Shown piece by piece: positions 19,300 to 23,616 of a stretch of 23,616 nt of DNA. Origin of the DNA: a virus. Both the position numbers and the translations under genes were made by a program. The notes under the pieces were generated by a model, which saw nothing but the letters and a program-made list of their open reading frames with translations, did not search any database and was not told the DNA's origin. Numbering within the stretch: position 1 is the first letter of the stretch; each line of letters begins with the position of its first letter. The stretch covers positions 1-23,616 of IMG/VR virus record IMGVR_UViG_3300005613_000419; one strand, given 5' to 3'.

Positions 19300-19860
19300 A
19301 TCCCCGCACAAGACCCGGTGGCTTTTCCCCTCGACCGTCTTTGACGGAATTACCCACAACTGCCCCGCCTCCGTCCCCCACTTCCTCTGCAATTCCGTCA
19401 CCCGGTCGATCTGCGGCTCGACCTCCTCGACCGCCCCCGGCTCGAATACGTCGATGCCATTCTCGTTCGCCAGCCCTTCCAGCATCGCCTGCAACGCCTC
19501 GGACTCTGTCTCGATTTCCGCCAGCAGTTTCCCCAACGCCTCTTCATTCGCCTCCGCCATCCCCGCCAAGGGGTCCAGCACGGTCAAGAGTTTGGCCGCC
19601 TCCGCTTCGTCGACGTCGAGAATCAGAACTGGCACCTTCCGCTCGGGGTCCAGGTCCGCCCGCAAATGCCCGTCCACCAGTTCCAGGCTGCCGTCCGATA
19701 ACTCCCGGGCGAGACATGCGTCGGCATAACCAACTTCTTCTAATATCCCGCTCAGCGCCGCCCGCTGTTCTGCCGGGTGCCTCCGCCAGTTGCGCGGATT
19801 CGCTTTCAGCTTTGACGCCTTCACACGCCGCAATGATTTGATCCGGTCTCGCACGGTCAC
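19297..19860 (-). CDS. ParB-like nuclease-domain module, ends at amber
   Basis: A protein of 187 residues. Residues 14 to about 95 form a ParB N-terminal-like domain: KLKANPRNWRRHP, then LVDGHLRADL, the D-G-H-R signature, then VPVLILDVDEAEA. The rest is a helical linker rich in Ala and Glu, ending GQLWVI...HRVLCGD. In phage and bacterial homologues this ending is followed without a break by a DNA methyltransferase, as it is here after the amber. The domain is thought to help target or regulate the methylase. GTG 19860 overlaps the NeuB-like stop by four bases (GTGA), so translation is coupled. Confidence 0.82.
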   Translation of the reverse strand: MTVRDRIKSLRRVKASKLKANPRNWRRHPAEQRAALSGILEEVGYADACLARELSDGSLELVDGHLRADLDPERKVPVLILDVDEAEAAKLLTVLDPLAGMAEANEEALGKLLAEIETESEALQAMLEGLANENGIDVFEPGAVEEVEPQIDRVTELQRKWGTEAGQLWVIPSKTVEGKSHRVLCGD

Positions 19861-20972
19861 GCCGGCACCTCCGCCACCTCATCGGCGGTTTCTGTCTCCA
19901 CATCCTCTTCGCTGATCAACATCCCCACGCCGATATATATCTCCGCCGTCTTGCCGATCACCTTCCCCCGTTCGCCCCACCCCAGCCCGCACCCTGGCGA
20001 CTTCAACGCCAGCATTTCTTCGCCGATCGTCTCCCCGGGCAGGATCGTCCGGGCCGCCACCAGCGAACGCCCCAGCTTGAGCCGATTGGCCTCCACCGCC
20101 GCCCGCCGGGCCGCCAACGCCGCGCCCTCGACCGGCTCCTGCAGAATCTCCCCGGCGCGAATATTCCGCACCAAACGACGAATCCCCTCCGGCTCCAAAC
20201 TGCCCGCGTGGTCCGTGCCCTTCATTGCCCGCGCAAGAGTGACGTGTTTTTCCACCATCACCGCCCCCAAGAGGGCCGCCGCCTGGGCCGCCACGATCCC
20301 CGCCGTGTGATCCGAAAACCCGACCGGGCAACCGAAATACTCCTGCATCGCCGGCAGGACCGACAAGTCCAGATGTTCCAACGGCGTCGGGTATTCCGAG
20401 ACGCAATAGAGCACGATTACCTTGTCGTGATGTTTTCGGATGACATCCACCGCTTGCCGGGCGATTACGCCCGACTGCATTCCCGTGGAAAGGATCACCG
20501 GCTTGCCGAACCGGGCCACGTGTTCGATCAAGGGCCGGTTGTCGATGTCCCGGCTGGCGATCTTATACATCGGCGGATCGATCTCACGCTCCAATTCGTC
20601 GGCGCTCACTCGATCGCAGACCGTGCTGAAAAAGACCTCCGGCCATTCGTTATAGCGCATTCGCTCCACTAGATGACGGTAGTCCGCAAGCGACAATTCG
20701 AGGGCCTCGCGGTGCTTGCCGTAGGTCTCCCCAAAACTGTGCGGATTGTCGTAGGATCGATTGTACGCCTCGGGGCTCAAGTCGCTCCCTATATCCCGCT
20801 TGCAGAACTTGACCGCGTCCACCCTCGCCTCGTGGGCCGCCTTGAGCAGCCGCAAGGCGGTGTAGACGTCGCCCTGGTGGTTTTGCCCGACCTCGGCAAC
20901 CACGAAACAGGGATGCCCGGGGCCGATAACGCGACCGTTCGGGAGGGTAATCGGTGCTATTTCCACGGCCAT
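19857..20972 (-). CDS. NeuB/SpsE-like nonulosonate (sialic acid) synthase
   Basis: A protein of 371 residues. FVVAEVGQNHQGD at residues 23-35 is the AEIG-x-NH-x-G signature of NeuB TIM barrels. DAVKFCKRD, VGFSDHTAG and EKHVTLARAMKGTDHAGSLEP follow in family order. The last 60 residues (SLVAARTILPGETI onward, KSPGCGLGW) are the antifreeze-like SAF domain that closes the active site in NeuB. It would condense phosphoenolpyruvate with an N-acetylhexosamine derivative to make a nine-carbon acid; the sugar substrate (sialic, legionaminic or pseudaminic type) cannot be told. AAGGAGG is one base before ATG 20972 but seven before GTG 20966, so the true start may be the GTG. Confidence 0.92.
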   Translation of the reverse strand: MAVEIAPITLPNGRVIGPGHPCFVVAEVGQNHQGDVYTALRLLKAAHEARVDAVKFCKRDIGSDLSPEAYNRSYDNPHSFGETYGKHREALELSLADYRHLVERMRYNEWPEVFFSTVCDRVSADELEREIDPPMYKIASRDIDNRPLIEHVARFGKPVILSTGMQSGVIARQAVDVIRKHHDKVIVLYCVSEYPTPLEHLDLSVLPAMQEYFGCPVGFSDHTAGIVAAQAAALLGAVMVEKHVTLARAMKGTDHAGSLEPEGIRRLVRNIRAGEILQEPVEGAALAARRAAVEANRLKLGRSLVAARTILPGETIGEEMLALKSPGCGLGWGERGKVIGKTAEIYIGVGMLISEEDVETETADEVAEVPA

Positions 20973-21637
20973 TCCTCCTTGTTGTCGTTTTCCGCCAGCC
21001 AACTCTCAATATCTTCCAAGTCCTCCGGCCGGTCGACCGCCGTCAGAGGCATACCGTTATCCGTGTACCACTCCGGCAAGGCCAGCCAGCGGCAGACGAA
21101 CCGCTCGTCCGTATAGATCCCCATCGTAACGTGTTCCCGCTGGGGCGACGCCACGGGCAACTGCCTGCTCAACCGTCGCAACGCGCCGAGTGTGGCCACC
21201 TCCGCGAAGCAGCCCGCCGGGACCAGAATCATCGGCCGCCCATCCTCCGCCATGTAGCCCGTATAGTCCGCCTCCGGCGCCAGTTGCGCCTCGGCCAATA
21301 ACTCGTCGATCCCCTTGGGGTTGATCAACGGGTTGTCGCCGCAGACGCGGACTACCAGCGAGGCGTCGGCCGACTCGGCCACGGCTACCACTCGCGCCAA
21401 GACGTCATTCTCCGGGTGGGGTGTTACCACGCATTCCGCACCCCACTCGTCGCAATGCCCCTTGATCGCGTCCCCTCCGCCCGCCTTGGGGGCCGCTACG
21501 ATAATTCGCTCCACCGCTTCGGCTTGCCGGACGCGGTCGATCACGTGTCGCAAAATCGGCTTGCCCTCCAGTTCTGCCAAGACCTTGCCGGGAAACCGTC
21601 GCGACGTCAGCCGGGCTTGAATGATTGCCACGTTCAT
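20957..21637 (-). CDS. SpsF/NeuA-like cytidylyltransferase
   Basis: A protein of 226 residues. IIQARLTSRRFPGKVL at residues 5-20 is the nucleotide-binding start of SpsF and CMP-sugar synthetases, and VVRVCGDNPLINP near residue 100 holds the metal-binding Asp. It would activate a nonulosonic or related acid with CTP, the step after NeuB. ATG 21637 overlaps the terL stop by four bases (ATGA), and the 3' end overlaps the NeuB-like start by 16 bases, so terL, this gene and the synthase are likely translated as a chain. The pair mirrors spsE-spsF of Bacillus. A much longer open frame extends upstream, but it is only the shadow of terL. Confidence 0.9.
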   Translation of the reverse strand: MNVAIIQARLTSRRFPGKVLAELEGKPILRHVIDRVRQAEAVERIIVAAPKAGGGDAIKGHCDEWGAECVVTPHPENDVLARVVAVAESADASLVVRVCGDNPLINPKGIDELLAEAQLAPEADYTGYMAEDGRPMILVPAGCFAEVATLGALRRLSRQLPVASPQREHVTMGIYTDERFVCRWLALPEWYTDNGMPLTAVDRPEDLEDIESWLAENDNKEEWPWK

Positions 21638-23523
21638 ATCACCATCAACTCCTTTTCCGGATCGGCGTACACGCCCCCGGCGAATTCGTCGGTCACCGCG
21701 CCCGAGAGGGCCATGATCCCCGCCACGATCCCGTCGATCGTGCGGACGTCGCCATGCTTCCGCTTCACCGGTCGAATGTTCTTGTTGGCGTCCGCTTTTA
21801 CCTGGCAGCTTTCGGCCTGCCATCGCAAAACCGGGTTGCCGTTGTGCCGCAATTTGTGCTGCAAGACCAATTGTTCGTACGTCGCCGTGGGTTCCGCGAA
21901 ACGGGTGATCGTCTGGGGGAATTCGAGGCATTCGTAGCCGTCCTCTTCCGTCAGTTTTTCCACCAGATTGCGGGCCGCGTAGGGATCGTATTGGACAAAC
22001 TGAATCTCGAAACGCTCCAACACCGGCAGGATGGCCGCCCGAATATCGTCCGAACTCATCGACGACCCCTGCACTACCTTGAGCCAACCCGTCTTGACCC
22101 AGTCGTCGTAACTGATCCGGTGACGGTATTTCTTGACCGTGTCTTCCGGCAGCCAGAAGTAGGCGAACTGACGATACTCGCCTTCGCCCATCGGCACCGT
22201 GACCACCAGCGAGGTCATATCCCGGCTCTTGGAGAGGTCCAGCCCGGCATAGGCGGGCATCCCCGCCACGTCCGCTTCGTCGAATGTCTCCCGGCACGCC
22301 TCCCATGCGTCCAGGTCCAGCCAGGGGTTTTCCGCTATGCCCCAGATATTCAACCGATAGCGTTTGAAGGAAGCCATCGCCGCGGACGACTTGCACGCCT
22401 CTTCGTACATAGAGCGCATTTCGCGATATTTGACCGTATGCCCCAGGCTCGGATTGGCCTTGGCCCACGTCTCCGGCTTGCCCGGATCGTCCTTGGGATC
22501 GGCCGCCTTGACGTAGCCCAGGAAACTGGTGTCCTCCACGTCGCCGCGGATCACCGAGAGGGCGTATTCCCGCTGCTCGAAGCAAACGCTCTGGGTATCG
22601 TCGCCGGCCGTGGTGATCACGAAGAGGATCGGCTCCGGCTTGGTGGCCCCCATGTACTTGAGCGAATCCCAGAGCTTGCGGCCGAACCAGACGTGCAATT
22701 CATCGCAGATCGAACAATGCCCGTTGAGCCCTTCGTTGGTGCCCGCCTCGCTCGACAACGCCTTGTAGATCGACTGATTCGGCTCCCAGGTGATCGTCCG
22801 GGTGGTGCCGTGGATTCTGGAGCGGTTGGAGAGATCGAAAGAATTCCGGATCATCTGGATGGCGTGATCGTGGACGATGGCTGCCTGTTCTTTCGACGAG
22901 GCCGAGGAAAAGACCTTGCCGCCCGGCTCCCCGTCGGCCGCCATCATGTAGGCCCCGACGTAGGCCGCCATGGGACTTTTGCCGTTCTTCTTGGCCACCT
23001 CGATGTAGGTCCGGTTGAAGCGCCGCACCGGCCGCCCGTATTCCGCGTCGAAGCGAAACCAGCCGAAGAGCGGGGCGAAGACGTCGAAGTACTGCCAACG
23101 CATCAGCCGAAACGGCTTGCCCGCCCACTGAGAACCCTCCCAGAGCCGCAGATAGCGCCGCCCGAATTGCCAGAAGTGACGAGCAAAGCGAGGATCGAAC
23201 CAGCAACCCTGCTCGATAGCCAGGTCGTCCTGAGGAGTCCAGACGCCCCGCGCCTTCCAGATCCTGATCCATTTGGGCGAAACGGCTCGAAGCTCTTCCG
23301 GCAGATGTTTTGGCTTGGGGTGAAAGACCTCGTCCGGATCGTACTTGGGACCGTGCCGCGACTTCTGATAAGTCCCGTCGCGAAGATGTTCTTCGACTGT
23401 CTTTTTATTCCAGCCGCCCCCTCGGTCCGGATCGCCCCCGCTCGCCAACCGCTTGGCCCTGCGGAGCATCTTCTGAATGCCGGCCGCCTGCTTCTCGAGT
23501 TCCTCAAGCGTCGCCCCGCTCAC
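21634..23523 (-). CDS. terL: Terminase large subunit (ATPase and nuclease)
   Basis: A protein of 629 residues from GTG 23523. The ATPase part has a Walker A-like EVAKKNGKS (residues 175-183), Walker B ICDE (272-275) and the coupling motif LFVITTAG near 302. The nuclease part has acidic clusters expected of the RNase H-like fold: AGLDLSKSRD (Asp429), QYDPYAA (Asp513) and HGDVRTIDG near the end. It cuts and pumps DNA into the prohead through the portal. The family is Terminase_1, as in HK97-like phages. It starts just after a partial gene that probably encodes the small subunit, and it ends inside the start of the cytidylyltransferase gene. Confidence 0.96.
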   Translation of the reverse strand: MSGATLEELEKQAAGIQKMLRRAKRLASGGDPDRGGGWNKKTVEEHLRDGTYQKSRHGPKYDPDEVFHPKPKHLPEELRAVSPKWIRIWKARGVWTPQDDLAIEQGCWFDPRFARHFWQFGRRYLRLWEGSQWAGKPFRLMRWQYFDVFAPLFGWFRFDAEYGRPVRRFNRTYIEVAKKNGKSPMAAYVGAYMMAADGEPGGKVFSSASSKEQAAIVHDHAIQMIRNSFDLSNRSRIHGTTRTITWEPNQSIYKALSSEAGTNEGLNGHCSICDELHVWFGRKLWDSLKYMGATKPEPILFVITTAGDDTQSVCFEQREYALSVIRGDVEDTSFLGYVKAADPKDDPGKPETWAKANPSLGHTVKYREMRSMYEEACKSSAAMASFKRYRLNIWGIAENPWLDLDAWEACRETFDEADVAGMPAYAGLDLSKSRDMTSLVVTVPMGEGEYRQFAYFWLPEDTVKKYRHRISYDDWVKTGWLKVVQGSSMSSDDIRAAILPVLERFEIQFVQYDPYAARNLVEKLTEEDGYECLEFPQTITRFAEPTATYEQLVLQHKLRHNGNPVLRWQAESCQVKADANKNIRPVKRKHGDVRTIDGIVAGIMALSGAVTDEFAGGVYADPEKELMVI

Positions 23524-23529
23524 AAAAAC

Positions 23530-23616
23530 TCAATCAGTCTTGCAGCGTCCCCCGTCCGCCTCGTTCCCCGAATCGTTATCCTTGCCAGCCCTGCCCGGCC
23601 CCGCCTCGCCCCCGAT
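23530..23616 (-). CDS. C-terminal end of a gene upstream of terL, possibly small terminase
   Basis: Only the last 28 codons are in the window. One frame ends at TGA 23532-23530 with a hydrophilic Gly- and Asp-rich tail and a codon pattern like the neighbours. Another frame ends at the TGA overlapping the terL GTG (GTGA), with GDAARLIEFL as its last residues. I cannot decide between them. The small terminase subunit is expected here by gene order. Confidence 0.35.
   Translation of the reverse strand: MGGEAGPGRAGKDNDSGNEADGGRCKTD

Noticed and set aside
21655-22585. Large minus-strand frame continuing upstream of the cytidylyltransferase inside terL
   Set aside because: Gly/Arg-rich low-complexity translation of the shifted terL frame. 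The cytidylyltransferase fold begins cleanly at ATG 21637 with an ATGA overlap.
1-23616. CRISPR array, insertion sequence or transposase
   Set aside because: No regularly spaced direct repeats with unique spacers and no transposase-like gene or terminal inverted repeats were seen on either strand.

Overview
The window is a stretch of a tailed-phage or prophage genome with a long non-contractile tail and an HK97-type head. Read from right to left on the minus strand it holds a near-complete morphogenesis module in canonical order: large terminase, portal, prohead protease, major capsid protein, head-tail connectors, tail tube, frameshifted tail assembly chaperones, tape measure and tail-tip genes. 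Base composition is GC-rich and Shine-Dalgarno sites are strong. The host cannot be named from the sequence. A phage-borne CsrA and the style of the small helix-turn-helix gene would fit a Planctomycetota-like or other CsrA-using host, but that is a guess. No integrase, lysis gene or attachment site is visible, so lytic phage and prophage cannot be told apart.

Right part (23616 to 17662). terL is followed, through 1-16 base overlaps, by enzymes that are not needed to build a virion. These are a SpsF/NeuA-like cytidylyltransferase, a NeuB/SpsE-like nonulosonate (sialic-acid family) synthase, a ParB-like plus DNA methyltransferase gene split by one in-frame amber codon, and a PAPS-type sulfotransferase. 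A 45-residue membrane protein then precedes the portal. A Rossmann-like protein of unknown function (12025-12735), faintly reminiscent of GT42/DUF115 proteins, sits further on among the connector genes. Together these suggest a glycan-modification cassette (activated nonulosonate, sulfate, perhaps a transferase) co-expressed with packaging.

Middle part (17654 to 4273). Portal, protease, capsid, decoration-type proteins, connectors, tail completion, tail tube, the gpG/gpGT pair with a GGGAAAC slippery site, a tape measure of about 680 residues (tail near 100 nm by the usual 0.15 nm per residue) and six distal tail genes of uncertain role. The capsid gene has its own promoter, a leader with a 17-bp hairpin and T6 tract, and a perfect 11-bp terminator two genes later, so capsid and decoration protein look like a separately controlled unit.

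Left part (4285 to 1). This region is regulatory or early in character. It holds an HNH nuclease behind a perfect TTGACA-N16-TATAAT promoter, very small genes with repeated hairpin leaders, a Cro/CI-type regulator behind a multibranched RNA-like element, two plus-strand zinc-ribbon genes, tRNA-Arg(ACG), a helix-turn-helix gene whose promoter predicts a leaderless mRNA, then csrA, a DnaJ-type zinc-finger gene and a RecB-like nuclease running off the left edge. The 457 bases between the helix-turn-helix gene and csrA contain no convincing gene but do contain a terminator and a weak promoter.
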